Source of the DNA: Nitrospirota bacterium
Lineage (GTDB): Bacteria; Nitrospirota; Thermodesulfovibrionia; Thermodesulfovibrionales; JdFR-88
Assembly (NCBI GenBank): GCA_014874185.1
Contig: JACWAF010000013.1
Span: forward strand, 1 to 64,000
Length of the DNA: 64,000 nt
Direction of reading: 5' to 3'
Each line of letters opens with the position of its first letter. Position 1 is the first letter of the stretch. Positions 6,832-15,663 of the stretch are shown piece after piece. A program made the position numbers and the translations under genes. The notes below the pieces were generated by a model. That model ran no database searches, was not told the DNA's origin, and saw nothing but the letters and a program-made list of their open reading frames with translations.

Positions 6832-8163
6832 TTATAAAAGAGGCAGATATGTATCCAGCTCGTACGGGAAGACCCGAATCCTGTATTCGTCCCATTCTAT
6901 CCGCTTGCTGGTTATAAGTTCCTGGAATACGTGCTCGCCCAGGGTGTTCTTTAAAAGCTCGCTCTTTTCCGCCTGCTCTATGGCCTCCAGAAGGCTTCCT
7001 GGCAGTTCGCCAATCCCCATTGCGGCGCGCTCTTCCCTGCTCAGATGATAAACATCCATCTCCGTTGGCTCCGCAAGCTCATAATTTTTTTCCACCCCGG
7101 CAAGCCCCGCGTTAAGCATGCAGGCGAAGGCCAGATAGGGGTTGCAGGCCGGGTCAGGCGAGCGGAGTTCTATCCTGGTGGCCTTCTCCTTGCCGGGCTT
7201 GTACAGGGGCACCCGGACCAGCGCCGAGCGGTTCCGCCTGGCCCAGCAGATATAGACCGGCGCCTCATAGCCCGGCACAAGCCTTTTATAGGAGTTCACC
7301 CACTGATTGAGGACAAGCGTTATTTCTTTTACGTGCGCCAGCACCCCCGCTATGTAGCTCTTTGCCAGCGGAGAGAGGAAATACTTGTCGTTGCCGTCGA
7401 AGAAGGCGTTGTGTTCTCCGGAAAAAAGACTCTGGTGCGTGTGCATCCCTGAGCCGTTCTGGCCGAAGATGGGCTTGGGCATGAACGTGGCGTATACGCC
7501 GTATTTCCGCGCGATCTCCTTAACGGCAACACGGTAGGTCATCACGGTGTCCGCCATGGTGAGGGCGTCCATATATCTCAGGTCTATCTCGTGCTGTGAA
7601 TGGGCCACCTCGTGATGCGAGTACTCCACCTTTATCCCCATCTCCTCGAGGGCCAGGATGGTGTCGCGCCTCAGGTCCTCGGCGGCATCCAGCGGGTAGT
7701 CGAAATACCCGCCCTCGTCCAGCGTGTCTGTGGCCTTGTCGCTTTTGAAATAGAAATACTCAAGCTCCGGCCCAAGATAGAAGGTGTACCCCTTGTTTTT
7801 GGCGCGCTCCAGGTTGCGCCTGAGGACGTAACGCGGGTCTCCCTTGTAATTGGTGCCGTCAGGTTCGTAGATGTCGCAGAACATCCGGGCGACCGCCCTC
7901 TCCTTCGGGCGCCAGGGCAAAAGGGCGAACGTGGAGGGGTCAGGCCGGGCTACCATGTCGCTCTCGTCGATGCGGGCGAACCCTTTTATCGATGAGCCGT
8001 CAAAGCCCATGCCCTCGCGGAAGGCGATATCCAGCTCTTCCACGGGCAGGGCGAAGCTCTTCAGCATTCCCTGGATATCCGAGAACCAGAGCCTTATGAA
8101 CTTCACGTTGTGCTTCTTTACAAGCTCTAATATGTCCTTCTCGTCCCTCGGCCTTTCCTGCAT
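6832..8163 (-). CDS. glnA: glutamine synthetase, GSI-alpha type
   Basis: A 443-residue enzyme making glutamine from glutamate, ammonia and ATP. Motifs include GMGFDGSSI, the ammonia/metal-binding GPELEYFYF, MPKPIFGQNGSGMHTHQS, the ATP-site [16 protein letters not shown] and [18 protein letters not shown]. The length of about 440, without the GSI-beta insertion, places it in the alpha subclass, usually not controlled by adenylylation; the region around the usual tyrosine reads DVYHLS rather than NLYDLP. It lies 11 bases after glnE on the same strand. A second, beta-type glnA lies at 11830-13245. Confidence 0.93.
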   Translation of the reverse strand: MQERPRDEKDILELVKKHNVKFIRLWFSDIQGMLKSFALPVEELDIAFREGMGFDGSSIKGFARIDESDMVARPDPSTFALLPWRPKERAVARMFCDIYEPDGTNYKGDPRYVLRRNLERAKNKGYTFYLGPELEYFYFKSDKATDTLDEGGYFDYPLDAAEDLRRDTILALEEMGIKVEYSHHEVAHSQHEIDLRYMDALTMADTVMTYRVAVKEIARKYGVYATFMPKPIFGQNGSGMHTHQSLFSGEHNAFFDGNDKYFLSPLAKSYIAGVLAHVKEITLVLNQWVNSYKRLVPGYEAPVYICWARRNRSALVRVPLYKPGKEKATRIELRSPDPACNPYLAFACMLNAGLAGVEKNYELAEPTEMDVYHLSREERAAMGIGELPGSLLEAIEQAEKSELLKNTLGEHVFQELITSKRIEWDEYRIRVFPYELDTYLPLL

Positions 8164-8174
8164 GTCCCCCTCCT

Positions 8175-10976
8175 CTACTCTTTTATTGTCCCGAGCACCT
8201 TTTCCCTCAAAACCGCCAGGTGCTGAAAGAATTCACCCGTATCCTTATGGCCCATAAAATTTGAGGCAAGCGCCGCGAACCCGCTTTCCGGAGATAGCGG
8301 CGCGTCATCGTTCAACCGCTGAAACGTCTGAAGCTTCCGGTAATAGAGATAAGCTTCAAGCAGCCCTTCTGCAGCGGAAAGCCCCAGGGATCCCTGTTTC
8401 GAGAGCCGGTGAAGGGCGGCCCGTGTGTTCTGTACCAGCACTTCCGGGGCATTCGCCGCGTTTTGAAGCTGTTTCCACTGGGTAAAGAACTCTATCTCCT
8501 CGATAGCGCCCCTGCCGGTCTTTATATCAACTTCCGCTTTCCGCGCGCTTTCGTCCGAATGCTCCCTGATTATCTTCTCCCTCATCGAGGTAATCTCTTC
8601 CCTTTGAACGAGCGGCCCTCTTTTAATCAGCGTCTCCCTCGCCATCTGCAGGAATGCCCTTCCAAGCGCGGCGTCCCCGGCCGCCGGCCTCGCCTTCAAA
8701 AGGGCCTGCATCTCCCAGTTCCGGGCGTCCCTTGAATAATATCTCCTGTAACCTTCAAGGTCTTTTACCAGCGTGCCTTTTGTGCCTTCGGGCCGCAGCC
8801 TGGCGTCTATCTCATATAGCTTCCCCTGCGCGGTATATGCCGACAGGGCCCTAATCGCATTTTCGGCCTTCTCCTCGCCCGCCGGGCTTTCGGATACGAA
8901 GATTATATCCGCGTCCGAGCCGAATGTCATTTCCCGCCCGCCAAGCTTCCCAAGGGCCATGATGGAAAATCCGGCGCTCTCTCCCATAAGGGACAGCACG
9001 GCCCTTATCACGGCCTCCGCAAGGTGGGACTGGTATCTGAGGAGGTCCTCAGTGCCCAGGATGCCGGACAGGAAATACATGCCAAGCCGCACCTCATCGG
9101 CCCGCTTGTAAAGCCCTATGCGGGAAAGGGGCTCCGCATCCGGCCCTGATTCAAGAAATTTTTCAAACCCCGCCTCAAGCCTCCGCTGGGATTTGCGGAT
9201 GGGGCTTTCCTCTATCAGGAGGCCAAGATAAAGCTCGCCGCTTAAGAATATCCGGGTGAGGTGCGGGCTTAGCGAAAATATTTTTATCAGCGCATCCGAC
9301 AGCGGCTTCTGAGTTAAAAAGGCCGTTAAATAAGCCTCTTCCATGCCGAAGGCGGCAAAGAACCTCTCCAGGCCGGAGAGCGCCCTGTCCGGGTCGGCGG
9401 ACCCGAAGGCCTTCTCTATCAGGGCCGGAACGCTCTGCCTCATCAGTTCGCGCCTCCTCTGCGTGCCTGGGGCGAACGCGCTCCCCTGTATCCCTTTCAG
9501 GTCTTTCAGCCCCTTTTCCCTGTCCTTTACGCCCCTGAACGCGAGATAGCCCCTCAGTTCCTCATCGGAGATATCTCCTTCCAATAGCCCAAGCGCCTCA
9601 CTGTGTTTGTCCTTCTCCGTCCCCAGGAGGCTGTTGTACATGTTCCTTATCTGCATCCTCTTAAGCCTCAGGTCGTGTACGAAGTCGTACCGGGAGGCGA
9701 AGCCCATCTTTCTCCCTGTTATTGAAAGCTCATCTTCCGGGGACGGGACGGTATGGGTCTGAAGGTCGTCTTTCATCTGAAGCCAGTGCTCAAGCCGCCT
9801 CAGATACAGGTAATTCCGCCAGATGGTGACCAAATCCCTTTCGGGTATCAGCCCCACCCACCTGAGGGCCTGAATTGCGTTAAAGAGCCGGTGGGTACGC
9901 AGGGTGCGCTCCCCTGCCCCGTATAGAAGCTGAAAGGTCTGCACGAAGAACTCCGCCTCCCGGAGCCCGCCGTAGCCGCGCTTTATGTCGCCCCTCTGGT
10001 AGACGGAGTCTATCTTCTTTTTTAGCCCCCTTATCTCTTCTATCTCGGAATAGTCCGAAGTCGCCTTCCAGACGAAGGGATATACGGCGCGCATGAAGGC
10101 CTGCCCAAGCTCAGCGTCGCCCGCCACGGGCCTTGCCCTCAGAAGGACCATCCTCTCCCATGTGCGCCCCCACGCCTCATAGTAGGCGCGGTAAGCGGAA
10201 AGGGGCAGGGCTATCTCGCCCTTCTGCCCCTGGGGCCGCAGCCGGAGGTCTACACGGTAAGCTATCCCCTCTTCCGTATTGGCCGAGAGAATGCGCGTGA
10301 AAAGCTCCGTTACCTTCGAGAAAAACTCATGGTTGGAAAGCCTGTTCATCATGACGCCGGAAGGGCCTGCAACTCCGGAGGTCTCACCATCTGCGCTCCC
10401 ATAGACGGCTGCCAGGTCCACATCGGAGCTGTAATTAAGCTCTTCGCCCCCAAGCTTTCCAAGCGCTATAAGGGCGATGCGTTTGTCCGCTGGCTCGCCG
10501 TATCTCCGCGCGCATATGCCGTATGCGCTCCGGAGCGCGGCCTCTATGATTACCTCGGCCAGAGCGGTAAGCTCCTCCATAGAGCCGCGGATATCGCTCT
10601 CTCCCGACGTGTCCCGCAGGGTGATATTGAGGAGGCATCTCTTCTTAAACAGCCTTACAGCTTGCATCACCTCGTCAGGTCCGTTTAAAGAGAATTGCGA
10701 ACCGGCCTTCTTTAAAAGCCGTCCTTTTGTGAGCGGGATTTTGATCTCTCCAAGCGATTCGGCAAGCCAGTCCGGGTGCCGGATGGAAAAGTTGGCCAAA
10801 AACTGGCTACCCGAAAAAAGCCCGGCAAGCTCTCTTAAATGCCCGGCCAGGGTCCTGAATTCGCCGTTTTCCCGGCTGACTGCGCGAAACAGGTTTTCCA
10901 GGTTCCTTTCGGCCCTCGAGGGATCGGAAGTGAGCGCGGCGGCATTGGCGATTTGGGTCAGGATATTTTTATCCAT
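8175..10976 (-). CDS. glnE: bifunctional glutamine synthetase adenylyltransferase/adenylyl-removing enzyme
   Basis: A 933-residue protein with two nucleotidyltransferase halves. The N-terminal deadenylylase has ALGKLGGEELNYSSDVDL near residue 170. The C-terminal adenylylase has ALGKLGGREMTFGSDADI near residue 675. Both metal-binding D-x-D signatures are intact, and the regulatory helical domain lies between them. It responds to PII and glutamine by modifying a tyrosine on glutamine synthetase. It is immediately upstream of the alpha-type glnA and divergent from glnB. The likely target is the beta-type enzyme encoded 0.9 kb away, which keeps the tyrosine motif. Confidence 0.95.
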   Translation of the reverse strand: MDKNILTQIANAAALTSDPSRAERNLENLFRAVSRENGEFRTLAGHLRELAGLFSGSQFLANFSIRHPDWLAESLGEIKIPLTKGRLLKKAGSQFSLNGPDEVMQAVRLFKKRCLLNITLRDTSGESDIRGSMEELTALAEVIIEAALRSAYGICARRYGEPADKRIALIALGKLGGEELNYSSDVDLAAVYGSADGETSGVAGPSGVMMNRLSNHEFFSKVTELFTRILSANTEEGIAYRVDLRLRPQGQKGEIALPLSAYRAYYEAWGRTWERMVLLRARPVAGDAELGQAFMRAVYPFVWKATSDYSEIEEIRGLKKKIDSVYQRGDIKRGYGGLREAEFFVQTFQLLYGAGERTLRTHRLFNAIQALRWVGLIPERDLVTIWRNYLYLRRLEHWLQMKDDLQTHTVPSPEDELSITGRKMGFASRYDFVHDLRLKRMQIRNMYNSLLGTEKDKHSEALGLLEGDISDEELRGYLAFRGVKDREKGLKDLKGIQGSAFAPGTQRRRELMRQSVPALIEKAFGSADPDRALSGLERFFAAFGMEEAYLTAFLTQKPLSDALIKIFSLSPHLTRIFLSGELYLGLLIEESPIRKSQRRLEAGFEKFLESGPDAEPLSRIGLYKRADEVRLGMYFLSGILGTEDLLRYQSHLAEAVIRAVLSLMGESAGFSIMALGKLGGREMTFGSDADIIFVSESPAGEEKAENAIRALSAYTAQGKLYEIDARLRPEGTKGTLVKDLEGYRRYYSRDARNWEMQALLKARPAAGDAALGRAFLQMARETLIKRGPLVQREEITSMREKIIREHSDESARKAEVDIKTGRGAIEEIEFFTQWKQLQNAANAPEVLVQNTRAALHRLSKQGSLGLSAAEGLLEAYLYYRKLQTFQRLNDDAPLSPESGFAALASNFMGHKDTGEFFQHLAVLREKVLGTIKE

Positions 10977-11041
10977 ATTAACTTTAAAATACCATTTTTC
11001 TTAAGGTATATTAGACTGAACGAACCAGGGGAGGAAGACAC

Positions 11042-11380
11042 ATGAAAATGGTAATGGCAGTGTTAAAGCATTTCAAGGTGGACGACGTGCGGAGCGCCCT
11101 TGTGGGGGCCGGTATAGTAGGGATGACCGTAACCGAAGTGAAAGGGTTCGGAAGGCAGAAGGGCCACGTGGAACTTTACAGGGGCGCCCATTACGAGGTG
11201 CAATTCCTCCCGAAGGTGAAGATAGAAGTCGCCGTGCCGGACGAAAGGGCGGAAGAGGTGGTGGGCCTGATAGCCTCCGCCGCCCGCACGGGCGAGATAG
11301 GGGACGGGAAGATATTCGTCTATGGCCTGGAGGAGGCCGTAAGGATAAGGACCGGGGAAAAGGGAGACGGGGCGTTATAA
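11042..11380 (+). CDS. glnB: nitrogen regulatory protein PII
   Basis: A 112-residue trimeric signal protein sensing ATP/ADP, 2-oxoglutarate and glutamine status. The T-loop reads KGFGRQKGHVELYRGAHY, with the uridylylation tyrosine in the RGAxY position and the GRQKG nucleotide contacts intact. The signature ending (TGEIGDGKIFVYGLEEAVRI) is present. The start used follows GAGGAAGACAC; an ATG two codons downstream is also possible. Divergent from glnE, whose activity it would control. Confidence 0.95.
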   Translation: MKMVMAVLKHFKVDDVRSALVGAGIVGMTVTEVKGFGRQKGHVELYRGAHYEVQFLPKVKIEVAVPDERAEEVVGLIASAARTGEIGDGKIFVYGLEEAVRIRTGEKGDGAL

Positions 11381-11408
11381 ATTTGCTAAAAAATATCTCT
11401 CGTTAAAT

Positions 11409-11595
11409 TATTAAGGATCTCATAATTGAATAGACATTTTGACCGGGAAATCTCCCCTCGCCCCTCTACCGGCACCCCAAAAAGTCTGAGACTTTTCGGG
11501 GACCCCTTCCAAAGAGGGGTAATCCCTCCCTTTGGAAAAGGGAGGCTAGGAGGGATTTGCGTATATTATGTACATCCTACTTCGAGACCGTTAAA
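11409..11595 (-). repeat. MITE-like dispersed repeat, diverged copy
   Basis: A reverse-orientation, older copy of the element at 30351-30556. It begins at ATTATTAAGGATCTCATAATTG and ends near GAGACCGTTAAAT; it lacks about 15-20 bases of the CCCTTTGTCAAAGGG hairpin. A T-T mismatch in the CCCCtAAAAGTC stem of other copies is a G-T wobble here, so the hairpin is kept. It starts 28 bases after the glnB stop. Confidence 0.75.
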
Positions 11596-11770
11596 TTAAT
11601 TTGCCTTGGTCGTCATTCCCGCAGGTCTTAAACGGGAATCCAGGTTTAATCGTTTTTTAATGGGGCTTGCCCCATACAAAATAGGGGCGGTGGGCGGGAT
11701 TAGATAAAAGTTCTCTTTGGTGTCCCACGCTCCGTGGGCTTTCTCTTACAAGAGAAAGAACAATCTTTCA
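11596..11770. repeat. intergenic repeat patch between glnB and glnA
   Basis: No gene is seen here. A CATTCCCGC..CGGGAATCCA inverted pair lies at about 11613-11652. At 11706-11760 a TTCTCTTTGGTG..CTCTTACAAGAGAAAGAAC stretch resembles the hairpin-ended repeat family at 33277, 44319 and 52396. Confidence 0.5.
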
Positions 11771-11812
11771 AAACAGAAGGGGGGCAGGCGGAAGCCTGCC
11801 CCCCTTCTGTTT
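11771..11812 (-). terminator. glnA: strong intrinsic terminator after the beta-type glnA
   Basis: A perfect 19-bp stem (AAACAGAAGGGGGGCAGGC and its complement) with a 4-base loop lies 17 bases past the glnA stop, with short T runs on both strands, so it could stop transcription from either side. Confidence 0.85.
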
Positions 11813-11829
11813 TGCCGTTTTGTTCCGGC

Positions 11830-13245
11830 CTATATATCGTAGTACAGGAAGAACTCGTAGGGGTGCGGGCGAAGCCTTACGGCGTCCACCTCGTTCTTCC
11901 TTTTGTAAGCCATCCATGTCTCAAGCGCGTCCTCGGTGAAGACGTTGCCCTTCAGGAGGAATGCATGGTCCTTCTCCAGGTTATCAAGCGCCTGGTCAAG
12001 GGAGCCCGGCATCTGAGGTATCTTCGCAAGCTCCTCGGCCGGAAGATCGTACAGGTCCTTGTCCAGCGAGGCGCCCGGGTCTATCTTGTTCTCTACGCCG
12101 TCCAGGCCCGCCATCAGCATGGCGGCGAAGGCCAGGTAAGGGTTGCAGGAGGGGTCGGGGAAGCGCACCTCTACCCTCTTGGCCTTCGGGCTGGCCGAGT
12201 ACATCGGTATCCTTATCGATGCCGAGCGGTTCCTTGCGGAGTAGGCCAGGTTCACCGGGGCCTCATAACCCGGGACGAGCCTCTTGTAAGAGTTCGTGGT
12301 CGGGTTGGTGATGGCCGCAAGCGAGGTGGCGTGCTTCAGGATGCCGCCGATATAGTGAAGGGCCATGTCAGAGAGGCCCGCATAACCTTTTCCGGCAAAG
12401 AGGGGCTTTCCGTTCTTCCAAAGGCTCTGGTGCACGTGCATGCCGGAGCCGTTGTCTCCGAAGAGGGGCTTGGGCATGAAGGTGGCGGTCTTTCCGTTCT
12501 TTACGGCAACGTTCTTTATTATGTATTTGAAGAGGAGGAGCTGGTCGGCCATCTGGCTGAGCGGGGAAAACTTCATGTCTATCTCGCCCTGACCGCCGGT
12601 TGCAACCTCATGGTGCTGGGCTTCTATGACTATTCCGCACTGCTTCATCATTGCCACCATCTCGGCCCTCAGGTCCTCCTGGCTGTCAGTGGGCGGCACC
12701 GGGAAATAGCCCTCTTTGTGGCGGGGCCTGTAACCCAGGTTAGCGCCTTCCTGGCCCGAGTTCCAGATGCCCTCGTTGGAGTCCAGGAAGTAGTAGCCGC
12801 TATGGGCGTTCTGGTCGAAGCGGATGGAGTCGAAGACGAAGAACTCGGCCTCGGGGCCGAAGAATGCGGTATCGGCTATGCCGGTGGACTTAAGGTACTG
12901 CTCGGCCTTTTGGGCTATGTAACGCGGGTCCCTGGAATAAGGCTCTTTGGTGACCGGGTCTATGATGTTACAGATAAGGCTCAGGGTGGAATATTTCCTG
13001 AACGGGTCTATTATTGCGGTATTGGGGTCCGGCACGATGAGCATGTCGGAGGCATTGATCGCCTGCCATCCCCTGATGGAAGAGCCGTCAAAACCCAGGC
13101 CCTCTTCAAAAGTGCTCTCTTCCAGCTGCTCTATCGGCACGGAGAAATGCTGCCAGATGCCCGGAAAATCGATGAACTTCAGGTCTACCAGCTCGACCTT
13201 GTTGTCCTTTGCCAGTTTCAGAACGTCCTTCGGCGTCATCGCCAT
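11830..13245 (-). CDS. glnA: glutamine synthetase, GSI-beta type
   Basis: A 471-residue dodecameric glutamine synthetase. It has [57 protein letters not shown] and [20 protein letters not shown]. The adenylylation motif [11 protein letters not shown] near residue 395 is present, so this copy is the expected GlnE target. A good -35/-10 pair and a 5' leader hairpin precede it, and a strong hairpin terminator follows, so it is a single-gene unit. This is likely the main ammonium-assimilating enzyme. Confidence 0.96.
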   Translation of the reverse strand: MAMTPKDVLKLAKDNKVELVDLKFIDFPGIWQHFSVPIEQLEESTFEEGLGFDGSSIRGWQAINASDMLIVPDPNTAIIDPFRKYSTLSLICNIIDPVTKEPYSRDPRYIAQKAEQYLKSTGIADTAFFGPEAEFFVFDSIRFDQNAHSGYYFLDSNEGIWNSGQEGANLGYRPRHKEGYFPVPPTDSQEDLRAEMVAMMKQCGIVIEAQHHEVATGGQGEIDMKFSPLSQMADQLLLFKYIIKNVAVKNGKTATFMPKPLFGDNGSGMHVHQSLWKNGKPLFAGKGYAGLSDMALHYIGGILKHATSLAAITNPTTNSYKRLVPGYEAPVNLAYSARNRSASIRIPMYSASPKAKRVEVRFPDPSCNPYLAFAAMLMAGLDGVENKIDPGASLDKDLYDLPAEELAKIPQMPGSLDQALDNLEKDHAFLLKGNVFTEDALETWMAYKRKNEVDAVRLRPHPYEFFLYYDI

Positions 13246-13317
13246 GAAATACCTCCTGTATGTTGTTCAGGCCTGAATTAGCCCGGTCTGTCGTCGGCAA
13301 AGGCTTGCCGATAGGCT

Positions 13318-13347
13318 AGTATAGGAAAAGGGCCGCCGGTTTGTCAA
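13318..13347 (-). promoter_or_regulatory. sigma70-type promoter of the beta-type glnA
   Basis: On the minus strand TTGACA (13347-13342), an 18-base spacer, then TATACT (13323-13318). Downstream a TCGGCAA-aggc-TTGCCGA hairpin (about 13292-13309) falls in the leader. AGGAGG precedes the start. Confidence 0.65.
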
Positions 13348-13453
13348 GCCGAAAGGCCTGAGTGAAAAACCCCTGTTTTGTCCTCCAGTTCCGCTTTGTG
13401 GTTTAATATTAAAATACAAATGAAATTTAAGGAAACCGCAAAAAACTATTCGC

Positions 13454-13822
13454 ATGAAATGCGTTAAGACCTTCATTTATCTGTTCCTGGCCTTTTTTAT
13501 AATCAGGGATTTCGAATTTCTGCGTTTTGCCTCGCTGCTCTTTGTACTGGCCCTCGTTAGTGCCGGGGCGGTGCCCTTCATTGCCGGCTTCATCTTCCAG
13601 AGGATGCTGCCGGGCAAGAGGATCCCGGATTGGGTCCGATGGGCCTTATCCATTCTGATTGTGCTCGCAATCTGGCATTTTTCAAGCGCCTGGACCTCCA
13701 TGACAAAAAACAACCCGGTGATAGGCACATTATACCTGGCGCTTTCGGTCTTTGTCTTTTCCGGGTTCATGGAGACGGGGATGAATTTTTCCAGCAGGTC
13801 CGGGAAAACGAGGCATTCATAA
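13454..13822 (+). CDS. small membrane protein of unknown function
   Basis: A 122-residue protein with three to four hydrophobic segments, near residues 5-17, 24-48, 62-78 and 90-105. No catalytic motif is visible. It precedes the Slp lipoprotein gene by 48 bases on the same strand and may share its transcript. I do not recognise the family; it could be a general envelope protein. Confidence 0.55.
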   Translation: MKCVKTFIYLFLAFFIIRDFEFLRFASLLFVLALVSAGAVPFIAGFIFQRMLPGKRIPDWVRWALSILIVLAIWHFSSAWTSMTKNNPVIGTLYLALSVFVFSGFMETGMNFSSRSGKTRHS

Positions 13823-13870
13823 GCAAAGCGGGGAATTGCGCCTTCCGGGGAAAACTGATATAAAGAAATT

Positions 13871-14353
13871 ATGAAAAGGATAGTTTCGCTCTTTTTAATC
13901 ATCCTGGCTGCCGCCTGCGCGCCGGTCATATCTAAAGGGCTGAGGTCAAAGGCCGCCCATGTGCCGTTTGAGGTGGTCCGGCGCGACCCATTGAGGTACA
14001 TGGGCCAGACCTTCATATGGGGCGGCACCATCGCCAATGTAACTCATGCGGTGGAAGGCTCTTATCTGGAGGTGGTCCAAAACCCGCTGGACAGCCGGGA
14101 CGAGGTAAAAGAAACGGACGTAAGCCACGGCAGGTTCCTGGTGCTTTCGAAAACATTTTTGGATCCGCTTCTCTACAAGCGCGGGCGGGTGGTCAGCGTA
14201 GCCGGCGTGCTGTCGGGGACAAGGCAGGGCAAGATCGGAGGATTGAATTATCTTTATCCGGTGCTTTCAGCCGAGGAGATGCACCTCTTCAGCGAGAGAA
14301 GGACCCCGGCTTTCGTGCCCTCGATCTCGATAGGCGTAGGCGGCTGGTTCTAA
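13871..14353 (+). CDS. slp: Slp-family outer-membrane lipoprotein
   Basis: A 160-residue lipoprotein: short signal peptide with lipobox LAAAC (acylated cysteine near residue 16), then the Slp domain with VPFEVVRRDPLRYMGQTFIW, a GG-TI-x(n)-GSYLEVVQNPL strand pair, GRFLVLSKTFLDPLLY and VVSVAGVLSG. Slp proteins are starvation-induced in enteric bacteria, where they sit in the outer membrane. The stop codon overlaps that of the convergent BPL_N gene (shared bases 14351-14352). Confidence 0.85.
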   Translation: MKRIVSLFLIILAAACAPVISKGLRSKAAHVPFEVVRRDPLRYMGQTFIWGGTIANVTHAVEGSYLEVVQNPLDSRDEVKETDVSHGRFLVLSKTFLDPLLYKRGRVVSVAGVLSGTRQGKIGGLNYLYPVLSAEEMHLFSERRTPAFVPSISIGVGGWF

Positions 14354-15543
14354 CCACACTCCCGGAGCCTTTTAAGCAGAAGCCCGTCCGCCGTGTCCAG
14401 AAGCCTTTTGAACTCGCCCCCATGGCTCTTTGCGCGCCCGAAAAGCTCCAGGCGCAACTCCTGTATGCGCGGAGATAAGGCGTTGGAGAACGTGAGCCTC
14501 TCGCCCCTCTGGAGGGCCATGCGTTCGAGCATCAGAAGTTCCTTTGATTTTTTTGAGAAAACTGAAAGCTCTTCGGCCAGGGCCGCGTATTCCGGCCCTT
14601 TCACGGCGAAGCCCGCAAGCTCTTTCACGACCTCGTAGAGGCCCAGGTACTCAAGCCCGCGCACGCCGCGCCGCCACCTCGTGAGAGCGCCGTTTGGGTG
14701 CCATAAAAAATTCCTCTCCCCGAATTCCATAATCTCCCGGACGGGAGAGATGAGTTTTTTGCCAGCGCCTGTGACGGCCCTTTTGTTTTCCCTCCATTCT
14801 TTTCTTTCCAGCCCGAAATAGTCCCGGATATTTTCAAGGCATGCCGCCCCTGTTTTATCGCCTGGCGTATCGAAGTGGATGAGCGAGGCGAGCACCCGGC
14901 CTTTCCCGTATCTGCCCTCAATTACAAGGGGGGCGCCTTTCATCCTTGCCGGGTCAAGGTTTATGCCGTAATCGCTCTCCAGAGATTGCCAGCCCAGGAG
15001 TTCCTGCACATCTTTAAAATTAAAGTCGGATGTACCGGTCTTTTCGGTGCCTTCCAGAAACCTTGCAAGCACCTCCGGGCCGGAATCCTTCACGGCGAAC
15101 TGCGAGGGCCACCAGATATGAAAGAGCGCCCTTTCCGGTTTGGTCCCCTTCCAGATAGGGTGAGGATTGACCTCCACCCTTACAAGCCCGCCTATGCTGG
15201 GGGCCCGCTCCTTAAGGGGCCTTCTCTCAATCGGGAGAAGGCCCAGCCCCGCCGAAGTGGCAAGCCCGGCCCCGCCGCAGATGCCGATGTAGACGCCGCC
15301 GGAGCTTACGAAATCCCTTATCGCCCCCGCCCCTGCCTCGCCAAGCGCCTTTAATTTATTTGAGGCCCAGCCCCCAGGGACGTAAAGGGCGGAAAATCCG
15401 CTTAGCCCGCCGTCTCTTATCTCATCTCGCGAGATTAGAGCGAAATCCAGCGAGAGCTTTTTCAGGGCCTTGTAAGAAAGCAGGCCCCATAAAAAGGACT
15501 CGTCCCATAGGAACGCGGCCCTCTTGCTGGAGCTACTTTCCAT
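14350..15543 (-). CDS. BPL_N domain (glutamine-amidotransferase-like) protein
   Basis: A 397-residue protein. Its N-terminal half is a class I amidotransferase-like fold as in the biotin-protein-ligase N-terminal domain: ALYVPGGWASN near residue 55, SGGVYIGICGGAGLA near 82 with the nucleophile-like cysteine, and GRYGKGRVLASLIHFD near 215. The C-terminal 150 residues are helical with no motif I know. No ligase domain is present. Family members are commonly uncharacterised. It converges on slp with overlapping stop codons. Confidence 0.7.
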   Translation of the reverse strand: MESSSSKRAAFLWDESFLWGLLSYKALKKLSLDFALISRDEIRDGGLSGFSALYVPGGWASNKLKALGEAGAGAIRDFVSSGGVYIGICGGAGLATSAGLGLLPIERRPLKERAPSIGGLVRVEVNPHPIWKGTKPERALFHIWWPSQFAVKDSGPEVLARFLEGTEKTGTSDFNFKDVQELLGWQSLESDYGINLDPARMKGAPLVIEGRYGKGRVLASLIHFDTPGDKTGAACLENIRDYFGLERKEWRENKRAVTGAGKKLISPVREIMEFGERNFLWHPNGALTRWRRGVRGLEYLGLYEVVKELAGFAVKGPEYAALAEELSVFSKKSKELLMLERMALQRGERLTFSNALSPRIQELRLELFGRAKSHGGEFKRLLDTADGLLLKRLRECG

Positions 15544-15547
15544 TCAC

Positions 15548-15625
15548 TTCCTAGCCCTCACCCTGGCCCTCTCCCCCAAGAGGGCGAGGGGACAACCCAC
15601 CCCTGCACCCCTCCCAAGAGGGGAC
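15548..15625. repeat. intergenic GC-rich inverted-repeat patch
   Basis: CCCTCACCCTGGCCCTCTCC followed by AAGAGGGCGAGGGG, then CCCCTCCCAAGAGGGG, form overlapping short inverted repeats. No gene is visible. They resemble the short palindromic repeats found elsewhere in the window. Confidence 0.45.
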
Positions 15626-15663
15626 TGAATTCCGCTCCCTTAGAGGGAAGAAGATGAAGGGGT

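Noticed and set aside
11734-13281. 515-residue plus-strand open frame opposite glnA
   Set aside because: It is an antisense shadow of a highly conserved glutamine synthetase gene and runs through its terminator hairpin.
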